Positions 36,601-46,924 of a stretch of 64,000 bases of DNA are shown piece after piece. Below the pieces are notes generated by a model. It saw nothing but the letters and a program-made list of their open reading frames with translations. It had not been told where the DNA came from and did not search any database. This DNA is from Tetrahymena elliotti 4EA (lineage: Eukaryota > Ciliophora > Oligohymenophorea > Hymenostomatida > Tetrahymenidae). A program made the position numbers and the translations under genes. How positions within the stretch are numbered: position 1 is the first letter of the stretch; every line of letters begins with the position of its first letter. The stretch covers positions 160,753-224,752 of the forward strand of contig JH720366.1 of NCBI GenBank assembly GCA_000231825.2. Reading direction: 5' to 3'.

Positions 36601-38261
36601 GTAATATGAGTTGATTTGAAGTATTTGTGTTAAAAATATTTCAATAATACTGCTCTTCTTAAATATGACATTTGTAATTGTAGATTAACTAGTAATGTAT
36701 GGATTATTTACTGTTTGAAGTAAATTATCAGTTTAATTGGTTTTTTCAGCTTTATATTTTATTGTGTATTCAGTTAAATTTAAAAATAACAATTTATTTG
36801 AAATCCAAAACACAAATGCTGAATTACTTTGTGAATCTTCAAAAAGCTTAATTTAATTAAGAGTTTGAAGAGCTATTATGTATTAAAAATCTATTTCATC
36901 AAAAGATTCATTAAATCCAAGAATTTTTAAACTTTTATTCATTTAATCATAATAAATTATTGTTTTTAATAGGTAACTGTAATAAATCAGAAATTAAGAA
37001 GTAGATTGGGATATTTCTGACTATATTATTTTACTTTCAAAGTTAATTTCATTTGAGAATAATAATTTTTAAAATGTCATCTTTCCTGAGCCAAACAAAA
37101 CAGCAATAAGATAGTCTTCTTTCTGATACAATTATAAGAGAATTTACTTGTCTGGAAAAGTTAAATTTTATGATAAAAAATTTAATTATCTATTTTCTTA
37201 GAATGTGGCTACCTTTTGATAATTATTTAGTTAATTAAAAAAACTGTTGGCAAAAATTTTACTTTAATAAGATTACTCTAGTTAGACTAAAAGTAATAAT
37301 TCGTATTTGTTCCATTTTAAATCTAAAAAATAAGTGAAATTGAAGTAAATTCAAAAGGTTTGGTTACAAACTACAAACTAACCATATCAAACCATGCTAT
37401 ATCCTGAGTAAAATTTTTTAAAAAGACTAATTAATTTTAAGGATCAATATATATGATCCTATAGTCTCGAGTTAAATCATTTTTTTCAAAAATTACTTAT
37501 CTAGCCTCAAAATCCATCACAACTAAAGTTTGATTTACCTAGCATCCACCATATTTTCCTAAAATAAAGCTTTTTTCAGGCTATTCTTTACCTGTAGACA
37601 TGTAATTTTCTTCAAAATTAGGAAGATTTTATAAAATTTATACATCTATTACCTCTAAATTCTCATCAACTAATGCAAAATTACATTAATTTGCTCTAAA
37701 TAGATATTAATTTTCAAAAAAGCTAGTCACCTACAGAACTCTTTAGCTTAGCTTCTAACTACTTGAATCTATTTAGATACAGGACACAGTTTTTTCACAT
37801 ATCTATGTTACCTAATTATTATAATATTTAGGTGGACAATTTTTTACACATTAGTTTGAAGTAAAGGGTTAGTAAATCATGTCTAATTCTGAATCACAGA
37901 AATTTTGTTTGAGTGTGCACTTATTATTAATCAAATCTATTTCTAAATTTTCACTACATTCAAGACATTTTTGACTTGAATCACATTGAGTACATCCTTC
38001 AACTAAGCATTTGATGCATGATTTATTTTCTATTTGAAACTCACCAGCTAAACAGCTTTAAACGCATGTAGAAGTATTTGAATAGCTTTTCAAAAAATCA
38101 TTTCCACACGATGTACACTAGTCTGTACCAGTGTTATAGCAGTCTGAGCAGTTACTTGAGCAAGGTAAGCATTATTGAGTCAAAATATTTTATATTTACC
38201 CTATAGAGCACTGTGCGTTAATAGCAGAAAATATTGTAGAGAGAATTATTAATCTTATCAT
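27678..38261 (-). CDS. Giant Cys-rich, beta-helix-containing multi-pass membrane protein
   Basis: The start at 38261 gives a clear signal peptide (MIRLIILSTIFSAINA). Next is a furin-like Cys-rich stalk (CLPCSSNCSDC, CTSCGNDF, CVQSCLAGEF, CIKCLVEGC). A very long extracellular stretch follows (about 37.6-33 kb) whose repeating short strands (for example TLVVMDFEARQ, RIIYIDPQNQL) suggest beta-propeller-like folds. From about 33 to 30.7 kb, Asn/Ile-rich repeats with GGAI and GGGIYY resemble the parallel beta-helix of polymorphic outer-membrane proteins. Then come CEDCPEGKYS, the GYWREN motif and CKEGYKGPLCQTC. The C-terminus has several TM helices, the family segment AGYKDKFFYWEFGKLVFKS (28.8 kb), more helices, and a Gln/Ser-rich cytosolic tail ending at TGA 27678. 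Introns are present, for example in 27.8-27.9, 28.65, 29.73-30.20 and 34.6 kb. This architecture belongs to a large ciliate surface-protein family of unknown function. Exon joins are not all resolved. Confidence 0.85.
29783..30115. mobile_element. MITE-like inverted-repeat element in an intron
   Basis: Inside an intron of the giant membrane-protein gene, TTACACCTGTCACCT (29783) and AGGTGGTAGGTGTAA (30101-30115) form 15-bp inverted ends with 13 matches. A second direct copy of the left end with its flank (GTAATTTATTTACACC, then TATTACCT) is at 30040-30063. An inner pair, TAATGTAATTTATTTACACC (30036-30055) and GGTGTATATAAATTACATTA (30081-30100), is nearly perfect and would form a strong hairpin. 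There is no coding capacity. I infer a short non-autonomous transposon or its remnant. Confidence 0.5.
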
Positions 38262-39050
38262 AGAAAAGATTAATTAGAGTTTGCTTTGATAATTTTTAGT
38301 TTTCCTCTTCCTTTATAAATATGAATGAAATTGAATAAAAACTAAATATTATTTTTATTAAGATGTTGAGCTATAAAAAAAACAAGACTTCAAATTTCGA
38401 ATCTAAAAAAAAGGTTTAACAAAACAGGTGATTAAATAAAAAGAAATTTTATTTTAAATAATACCTTTATTGAATTAGAGGATATTTAAGTTTGTTTTCT
38501 TTTTAAAAAATTAATTTAAAAAGGTATCTATCTTTCTTATGCGAATCCATAAACAAAATTAAAAATAAGAAACAATTAATTAATTGCTTCTAAATAAAAA
38601 AGTATTTATTAGCATAAGCTAATATAATAAAAAAATTTTCTTGTTAAAATAAAATTATTTGAATAGCATAAATAAATAAAAATTCAATCATTTTTTTGAA
38701 TTTAATTTATGACAATCTAAAATAGTTACTTTGAAAAGTGTAAATTAATTTGATTAATTATTAAGGCTGATCGAAACTAATTGTTTGGTAGGCAAACTAT
38801 CTAAAATTTTTAATTATGTGGTTAGTAAGAATAAAAATTTTACTATTAGAGTGACTATTAATTCATTCAAAATAAACAAAAAATATTTATATAGTGTCAC
38901 CCAAAAAAAATAGCAGTATGTATAAGTGATTATAAAAGCTAACCTTATCAAAATTTTTATTTTATTTTTATGTTAACCATAGTCTAAATGATTAGAAAAT
39001 ATCATTAAGATTCTGTGCACTAATCTACAATAATTGATAAATAGTATTTA
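38262..39050. other. Upstream region of the giant membrane-protein gene
   Basis: A+T-rich, with no convincing frame. It presumably contains the minus-strand promoter and 5' UTR of the gene starting at 38261. Confidence 0.5.
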
Positions 39051-40620
39051 TCCAAATCAAAATCAATCGAAAATTTTTAGAAATTATTTACAAATGAATT
39101 TATAAAAGATATGGAATATCTATTATTGAATCTAAAGCTTACCATGAATAAAACTTGAAATGATGGATAACTCTTCATGTATCTTACTTTAAATTGTTAT
39201 AATAATATATTTTTTAATAATTTTGCTAATAAAGAAACACCTTTTATATTTTTAGTTTAGAATTGATAATTAACCAACTAACATAAATTCATTGAAAAAT
39301 ATTTTTATTTTGGTTCTAAATTTTAATAGAAATATTATTTAAAACCTATAATATCCTTGTCAATTCTTCTAATATTTATCATTGATTTGAAGTAAGCTGT
39401 GATAAAATCAATGCTAATTATCTTTTGTATTGATTTTTTATTACAAATGAAACTTTTAAATAGTAAATAGACATAGTTCTATCTAGTAATTGGATAGTTT
39501 TTAGGCACTTAAAATTCTAGACTAAATGATTTTTAGGGCTATTGGTTATTATCATTATTATTGCTAGTAGAACTATATTTCAATTACATGGTGTTATTCT
39601 ATGTTTAGTTATTATTGTTGTCAGTTGAGCTACCTACCATTCAACTGTATATAATTGGTGTTATTTTGCTTCTAGTTATTCAATCTTAAAAGAAATTTTA
39701 AGCTATTCATGACTTTATTTGAGTAACTTCATCTTATTTCTAGAATTTCTAAAAAATCCAGTTATTGATTAGTATTACTCTAACTGAGATTTTAATTCCT
39801 ATTATTCAAAAGAAGATTTAATTAAATTATGGATGATATGATTTAGGCATGAATACGAATTAAATTTATTCCTCTTGCAGCACATAAATGGAGCACTGAC
39901 TAGATAGATATTTTTATTTCCACTTATGTTAATATTAAATTCATTAAATATTCTTATTCTGTCTATTGTTAGATGCTGAATTTTTTTTGTAGTTGAGGAT
40001 AAATATTGATATGTTACACCTTTACTATTAATCTATTAGAAAATAATATAATTATATTTAATTTTATATAATAATATTTAATAGATATTTTTATATTAGT
40101 TTTTAAATTTGAATAATTTTAAAATTTTTACTTTAATAAAAATGTAATCAAGAAAAATAGAGCAAGATAAAATAGAACTCAAGTAAAGAAAGTCCATTAT
40201 CTACTTTTAAAACAATAGGATATTCGAAATAAAATAAAGTTTGTTCAAATTTTTTAAAATGATTAAATATTTAATTGAATAATTTATTACAAATTTATAC
40301 AATATTAATTTTATTTTTCACAATATTTTCATTTTTATGTTGAGATTTCTAAACTTGATCAAAAATATTAAAAATATTGCAAAAATCAAAATGAATAATC
40401 CAACCTAAACCAATAATTCAGTATTAGAAATTGGTTGCTGAATTGAGTTAATAGTAAATATTTAGCTAAAAGGAATCATAAAGCCTAGATTATTTATCGA
40501 GATATAAATCTCTTTCATTTTATTTGCAGAAATTTTTATCATTTTGTTTGATCTAGTAAAGATAAATTTTGTAGAAAGTTTAATAGATAATTTCTTTTAA
40601 AAAAAATTAATTTAATTTTT
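39050..40620 (-). pseudogene. Truncated membrane-protein gene (N-terminal half missing)
   Basis: Minus-strand exons with coherent protein sequence are visible. One at 40600-40330 encodes a juxtamembrane segment (MKEIYISINNLGFMIPFSQI) and one strong TM helix (VGLFILIFAIFLIFLI). After an A+T-rich intron, another (40015-39640) encodes a cytosolic region starting TYQYLSSTTKKIQHL and continuing into a charged helical stretch (EQQELKSQLEQYQSI). Shorter pieces near 39400 (ITAYFKSMINIRRID) and 39170 follow. A single TM between an extracellular and a cytosolic part is typical of receptor-like proteins, but upstream of 40620 there is only A+T-rich DNA with no extracellular domain or signal peptide. I infer a 5'-truncated gene. 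The family is not recognised. Confidence 0.4.
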
Positions 40621-41140
40621 ATTAATTTAATGAAAATTAAATTTAAGATTTTAAAAATAAAATAAATTCGTATTAGTTAAATAGGAAAATTATTTACAAT
40701 TTTAAATAATAAAATAGATAAAATAGATATTTTTCTAACTATTTTATGCATGAGATTTTTCTTTTTAGAAAGTAAAATTGCACTAATATTTGCATTAATT
40801 GAAATTTTTTTATTTTTTAAAAGAAATATAAATTCAATTAAAAATTAAAGATAGAAAATGCTAGGTGAGTTTTAAAAATTGAAATAAATTTTTACTTGCT
40901 TCTAAAAAAATAAATAAATTTTTTAAATGACAAATGGTTGATGACTTTGTTTGTTTTGTTTTAATTTGATGAAGAAGAAGTCAAGTATTTAGCATAATAA
41001 TTCTGATTTCATATATTTTAATTTAAGAAGGGGAATTTTTAAGATAGGAATTTGAAATCGAAGAATATCTTAATTAAATCATTAATTTTGTAAATTTAAA
41101 AAAAAGAAATTTTTGATATTATTTTACAAAGAAAAAAGAA
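40621..41140. other. Upstream region of the aspartyl-protease-like gene
   Basis: About 500 bp of A+T-rich DNA with long T and A runs and no frame. It is likely the promoter and leader of the plus-strand gene starting at 41141. Confidence 0.5.
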
Positions 41141-43403
41141 ATGAATAGTTTAAAAAAGGTACTGGCCATTTTGTGTCTCACTTTGACTATTATATAATGT
41201 GGTTTAATATCACCTACTAAGCCAGCGAATGTTATTTCATTAGAGTTAAAAAGAGTTTAGATAGATCCATGGACAAAAAACAGTACTCTTTCTGACTCCG
41301 CATGTTATAATCCTCAAGATAGTGATGGAGATTATGTTCATGAATATGACATATGTAAAATTTAAGTTTATTATATTGATTGACACTTGCAAAAGCTAAT
41401 ACAAAATAGATAAAGATTTTGAAATACATTGTTAATATCTTCATTAATTATAATAATAGAAAGACCAGATTAATGCAAAAATGTCAAGTTATATGTCAAA
41501 ATTATGAGTTAATGCATTTTTATGACAACTGCTTATTAGGTTGATTTTAAATTTAATCAAAATGATGCAACTCCATTCAAAATGGTTTTAGATTTAAGAA
41601 CTCCTTGGAGTTGGATTAAAAGTTCTACTTGCAAATAATACTCAAGAAGCGGTAATGCTCTTTCACAAGATTGTTCTTACCCATCAAAAGTGAAAGGAGC
41701 TAGAGAGAATGTTAAATTCGACAAAACATTTACTTGTTAAGATAAATGCAAAATCATTGAAAATAAATGTGCTGAAATCGATTTAGTTTAGGAAGGTCTC
41801 TCCGTCTTGTAAATAATTATTATTTCAATCCATTTATTAAATATTTATTTAATTATCAAAATATTTAAAGTGGTAATTTCATAAGCTCTCAAGTTAGGTT
41901 AAGCGATACTAGCTTTAAGCCGTTAGTTAAAGGGTTCAAATTAGTTTATGCTACTGGCTTATCAGGATAATAATTATTGCTTGGTGATGGTGTTTTAGGT
42001 TTAGGTAAATAACACACTGGAAAAGTAGAAGATGATGACGACGATGATTCTTCCAATAATTAAAATTATGATGACGATGAAGAAGAAGATAATGATGAAA
42101 ATGATAGTAATAAGTAAAAATATACATTTTTCGAACACGGTAAATATGATATATATATGATTAAGGTTTATTGAATTTTTTTATCAATGAATAAATAGGT
42201 ACTGATTTATGGAGTGCTATTGATAGTGCTGCAAAAGGAAAGATTCAAGCTAATGTATTTGCTTTGTATTTAGCTGAACATGATTCAATTAAGCCTTAAG
42301 TAAAATATTTTAAAAGATTTGTTTAATAAAAAATGTTTATTTTTAATAAAATTAGTTGATTATTGGTAGCAATTCAGTTAATTATACTGATTTAATTTAC
42401 TAGCCAGAAAAGCATCCTTTATAATGGATTCCACTTCCTCATTTGAAATATGATGGCAAGGAGGAACTTGCAAGAAATTACTTTTAATGGAGAATTCCTG
42501 TCAGTAAAATTGTGTTCAGACATGGATTGGTTAAAGAAAAATAAAGTGATCAAGCTGAATAAATTGTTGGATTTTAGAATAGAATTCCTCTTCCTTTAAA
42601 GAAAGATGCAGAGGCTCAATTAAGTTTGTAAACTTCTGCCATGATCCTTCCTTCAGATATGATGGATAGTATCCTTGAGAAGCTCAATTAAATTTATGGA
42701 ATGAAATGCTCTATTTCTACATACTTCTTGAAATATGTTTAATGCTTTAACTTAGATAAGCCACTTGATGTTTCTTAGTTAGCTATTACCATTCACGTTG
42801 GATATGGAATAGTAAATTATATTTTAATTTAATTGATTAAATTTACAAAACATCTTTTTTCAATTAATTAAGGATAATGAACAACTTATTAATGTAGATC
42901 CTAACAATTTGCTTTTGGGATGCAGAAAAAATAAAAATAAATAATTTGATTGCTATTTTAATTTCTAGCTTAGTTAGGATGATTCAATTATTTTTGGTGA
43001 CTCTGTTATGCGTGAAAGCTATTGGGTATTTGACGTTAATGGTAAAAAAATTGGTTTAGCTCCAGCTAAGTCTAATTATAATGAAAAAAGCTTCTTGAAA
43101 GAAATTAAAACAATTATTGGTGATGTTGAAGATGTAATTAGAGGAGATATTATTTTCTTGTTAAGATTTTTCATTGTGTTAGTTGTTTTGTCTACAATCT
43201 TATTCCTCTTTGTTAATTGGAAGAAGATTTACATAATCATTTAAAGAAAACTTAGATATAAAAACATTGTTGACCCCTCTGAGTTAGCTAATCTAGACCT
43301 TGATAAAAGTGATATGGTCATTAAATACAGATAAACTGATGACTAAGAAATCACGGAATAAATATAAGAATTAGAATAAAACGAATCTTTTGATGCTCTC
43401 TGA
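41141..43403 (+). CDS. Membrane-anchored aspartyl-protease homologue lacking catalytic motifs
   Basis: The protein starts MNSLKKVLAILCLTLTIIQC, a signal peptide. It has the two-lobed pepsin layout: YQVDFKFN followed by MVLDLRTPWSWI where active proteases have a DTGSS-type loop, GDGVLGLG before an extremely acidic Asp/Glu/Asn insertion, and RIPVSKIVF. The second active-site region is SLQTSAMILPSDM instead of a D(S/T)GT motif, and IIFGDSVMRESYWVFD... KKIGLAPAK is the usual second-lobe ending. A TM helix (FFIVLVVLSTILFLFVNW) and a cytosolic tail follow, ending NESFDAL before TGA. About five short introns occur (for example near 41.35-41.5, 41.8-41.9, 42.15-42.2, 42.3-42.36 and 42.8-42.87 kb). 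The first aspartate is kept but the Thr-Gly is lost, and the second aspartate is gone. It is therefore probably a non-catalytic surface or vacuolar protein. Frames and splice sites look intact, so it is not an obvious pseudogene. Confidence 0.85.
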
Positions 43404-43644
43404 GCTATTTAAATTCTTCACAACAATTTTAATATTATTAATTCATAATAACTAGTTCAATTTATTGTCAAAAAATTTTGGTCTTTTCTTAGCTTAATTA
43501 CTAAAATTATTCAGCCAATTCATTCTTTGTTTGCTTGTTTTATTATTTTAATCTTAATCTACCATTCTATTTTGAAAACTACTTCTTATTACTGCATATT
43601 TTAGCTAAATTGAACTTTAAATGAAATAAATAGAAAAAATACTT

Positions 43645-43665
43645 AAGGGGAAGGGGGGGAGGAGG
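43645..43665 (+). other. Isolated polypurine G-tract
   Basis: AAGGGGAAGGGGGGAGGAGGG is an abrupt G-rich tract in A+T-rich DNA, 240 bp downstream of the protease-like gene. It has four G-runs and could form a quadruplex. No matching C-rich tract is seen nearby, unlike the paired tracts in the HID1 intron. Confidence 0.6.
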
Positions 43666-44145
43666 GCTATTCAATAATCAAATGCAAAAACTTTATTTTC
43701 TAGTAAATAAACCTCTTTTTGTTTATTTAATTTCAATTAAAACAATCATAATAAAAATATCTTTAAAAAATGCTCTTTACATTTAAATTTTTGTTGTATT
43801 TAATTATAATAAATTAAAAAATTAAATCCTCAAAATATTTTTTGATTTTATTAGGCATAAAAATGATTATTTAAGTATTTTTTGTTTTTATTTGTAAATA
43901 ATAAGTAATAATTACTACTAATAATTGCTAATTAGATTTATCCTGATTAGATAGAACTGATTTTGAAAAAATTGTTTATTTTTAATAAATTTTTGATAGC
44001 TATTTTAGATAGAATAATAGTAACAATAGATGTAATATTTTAAATGGTAAAATATTTTATTGGAAAAGAATATATAATTTAAACAGATTATTATTTAATG
44101 CTCATATCCAACAATTATTTATTATCTTTTTATTATTTGATTGGT
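43666..44145. other. Convergent intergenic region
   Basis: This lies between the plus-strand protease-like gene and the 3' end of the minus-strand Cys-rich gene. It is A+T-rich with no frame or repeat of note. Confidence 0.5.
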
Positions 44146-44673
44146 TCATTCTGTTGCATCTATAACTTTTGAGCTATCTTAATCTAATAGATTTTATTTT
44201 AATTAGTCAGATTTTTCAAATTCTTAAGTGTAAATTTAATCTTCTACTTTTCTTTAGGTTGTACCTTCACTGTTTTCATCATTCAATTTATTGTTTTAAG
44301 CTGACTTGTTTTCGCTATTTAAGATATCATTATTTTCGTCTTCTAATTTTTTTAAAGATTCCAAATCAACCAAATAAGCTCTTTTGCTTTTGTAATTGAA
44401 AAAGCAAGTACCCAGGAACAATAAAAGAGCTAATGGGCTAATAACTGATAAAACATACTAAACACATATTCCTAGAGATGAAATACAAAATTCACTGCTT
44501 GTACAGCATTCGCTGCAAGAGCAGCAAGATGTTCCTGGAGAGCACTAATATTCCACTCCATTTTCAGTGCAACAAAATTCATTTTAGCTATCATCAGCTC
44601 TAACAAAATTAACTCCTAAACAAACTAAAACAAGTAATATTTAAGCCTTCTTTGATGAACTATTGAATAACAT
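44146..44673 (-). CDS. Small Cys-rich single-pass membrane protein
   Basis: This is a single exon of 175 codons, from ATG at 44673 to TGA at 44146. It has a signal peptide (ILLVLVCLGVNFVRA) and then a compact ectodomain of about 45 residues with ten cysteines, including three CC pairs (EFCCTENG, SCCSCSECC, FCISSLGICV). A TM helix (VLSVISPLALLLFLGTCFF) is followed by a basic stop-transfer NYKSKR and a polar acidic tail rich in Asn, Gln, Glu and Lys. The spacing suggests a disulfide-rich knot. The family is not recognised. It is divergently arranged with the gene starting at 45445. Expression at the cell surface is inference. Confidence 0.8.
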
Positions 44674-45444
44674 GTCCTTTAAAATGAATTTATTCCTACC
44701 TATTTTTTCTATAAACTTTAATTTGGCTAAACTTATAATACACTTAATAAATTTACCTTGAATAATTAAACACTATTTTTTATTGATATGTTAATATCAA
44801 AATATTTATATTCTTTTTATAATCCTAATAATTTACTAAAAAAATTTAGAAAATCAGAATAATTCGCATACTTATTTTCTCGTATTAACCATCTAAATTA
44901 ATTCAAAGATCTATTTTGTTAGAATATAATTTCATCATTTCATTAATTTTTTTTTAGCAAATGCTACTTAATTTAACATTTAAATATTTGATTTATTAAT
45001 TAATTATCAAATCATCAATGCAAGCAACCTTTGGTAGATTATTTAATTAGTATAATGAAGATTAATTATAATCTTTACAACGAACAAAGTAATTGTATTT
45101 TTGCAGAATAAAGATTTGATTTTCTTATGAAGATTTATATTATTTAGTATTATTAAATTATATTGTTGCAGAATAAGTTTTGATTTCTTAAAACCAAGAA
45201 GTTCATTAAATAAAAGATTAAAGAATGGTTAATTGAAATTTATTAGAATAAATAATAGTTTTTGAGTGAATTTACATTTATAACGTATATATTTTGGATA
45301 GTTATGGAGAGATAATTAAAAAGATATTCAAATTAATTTTTATAAATAAGTTTAATAACATAGTGGTTTTTTGTTTTGTATTAAATAGATAGATTTAGAA
45401 ATTCTAATAAGTTTTCAAGATTTTAAAAATATAAAGTTGAATAA
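44674..45444. promoter_or_regulatory. Shared upstream region of two divergent genes
   Basis: 770 bp between divergent start codons (44673 minus, 45445 plus). It must carry both promoters. It includes a near-direct repeat of ATTGTATTTTTGCAGAATAA / TATTGTTGCAGAATAA near 45092 and 45159. No named element is recognised. Confidence 0.4.
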
Positions 45445-46503
45445 ATGTTTAAAAAAATAGTTTCTAATTTGAAGCCTTTTATATTTTCTATAACAGCTGT
45501 TGGAGGTTCATTTGTGAGTTATTACTCCTACTTAGCATATCTCAATAGAAAGGATTTCTAAGAATAAAAAGAAAATGATGAGTTGTATAAAGATACTACA
45601 AGAGAAACAAATGAATACTTTGGTCTCTCTTGGGGCTACAAAGCAGATTACTTAGTAATCCCTTAATTTAAATATTTCATTTTTTTAAAATTGTTTAAAA
45701 GTTCATTTTTGTTGGCCCATCGCTATCTATCAATGATTTTGTATCAAAAAGATTTTAGTTAAAAAACTTAATTTTTTCTGTAAAATAATATCAAAAAGGT
45801 GAAGGAAAAAATTGATTCAGGAGATATATTTTTTATTAAATATGATTGTGATGAGTGTTTATCTTTAAAATAAATGATTTGGTGCAATTTACTCCAAACT
45901 TACAAACAAGATTAAGAATATGATTCAATAGGCTTTGCTTATAGAGATTCTAATGGTCTTTATATTATTTCTAACTAATTTGGAGTTACTAAAGTAAATT
46001 CTTACCTAATTTATCATATATAATATGACTTGTAAATTATCTTATTTCGTTAGGTCATGGAGTATGCAGACTTTTTATCTTAACCATTTTTATCAGAACT
46101 TTCTGCCAGAAAATTAATTACTAAAGATTAGACAAAAGCTGATTCTAGAGCTTTCTTCAAGCTTGTAAAGGCTCACTTCAAAAAGCTAAACCAGCCAGAC
46201 CAGCCTGAAATAAAAGAGTAAATAAAATAAATTTATTTACAAAATTATTTAAAATCTCTAAATAAATAAATTAACAGATCGAGTGAAGATTTTGCTATTA
46301 ATTACTTAAAGTCTATAAATATCCTTCAAGATTCAGTAGTGTAAGAAAATTTAAAACCATATATTAGTGAATATGACAAATCAAAGCCCTTTTTCCTTAA
46401 ACCTCGCTTTACTTTTGACAATAAAATTATCATTCGTTCTGCCACTAATAAATAGCTTAATAGCAGCAACCTATTTACATCAACAGCTTCTTTCAATAAA
46501 TGA
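45445..46503 (+). CDS. Membrane-anchored protein, possibly of papain-like (YiiX/NlpC) fold
   Basis: Four exons (45445-45654, 45702-45740, 45799-45993, 46054-46503) with introns of 47, 58 and 60 nt total 894 nt, giving 297 aa in one continuous frame. An N-terminal hydrophobic helix (SITAVGGSFVSYYSYLAYL) is probably a membrane anchor. The central segment IDSGDIFFIKYDCDEC, followed about 35 residues later by YDSIGFAYRDSNGLYII, resembles the sGDiiff...hvGi.y.d..g.yvi pattern of permuted papain-like (YiiX/NlpC) proteins, with Ser where His is expected. The rest is helical and charged, and includes a Gln/Lys-rich stretch around 46200-46270. The gene structure is well supported; the fold assignment is tentative. 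Enzyme activity cannot be asserted. Confidence 0.75.
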
Positions 46504-46924
46504 AATTAATATCATTGTTTCTACTTATTATTTATATCACATTTTTTTTTATTATCCATAAATTAATAAAAAATCAAATATAATTTGCAAATTTTTTGAG
46601 AAATAATAATAATGGTGAATTAAAGTAATAATTAATAAATCAACATCAGTGTTCAATAGAATGTCTTGGAATATTAAATTACTTATTTTGTAATACTTTT
46701 TTAAGCTTATTTTTAGTTCATAATTACATACAATATTGACTTATTAAGGAAATTTTAAAATATTAATTAGCATAAAATTTTTTCTAAAAATTAAAAAGCA
46801 TAAATTTTTTTATTTAGTTTGGTTGAATTAAATGAAAATACTTGTTACTTGGAAACAAACAAATAAATAATAAATAGAAATAACTCAAATTATAATAATA
46901 TAATTTTTAATATAAATAATTGAT
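46504..46924. other. Convergent intergenic region
   Basis: A+T-rich stretch between the plus-strand membrane-protein gene and the 3' end of the second LRR gene. No supported feature. Confidence 0.5.

Noticed and set aside
46367..46561. Plus-strand frame of 64 codons
   Set aside because: Out-of-phase shadow of the final exon of the gene at 45445-46503.
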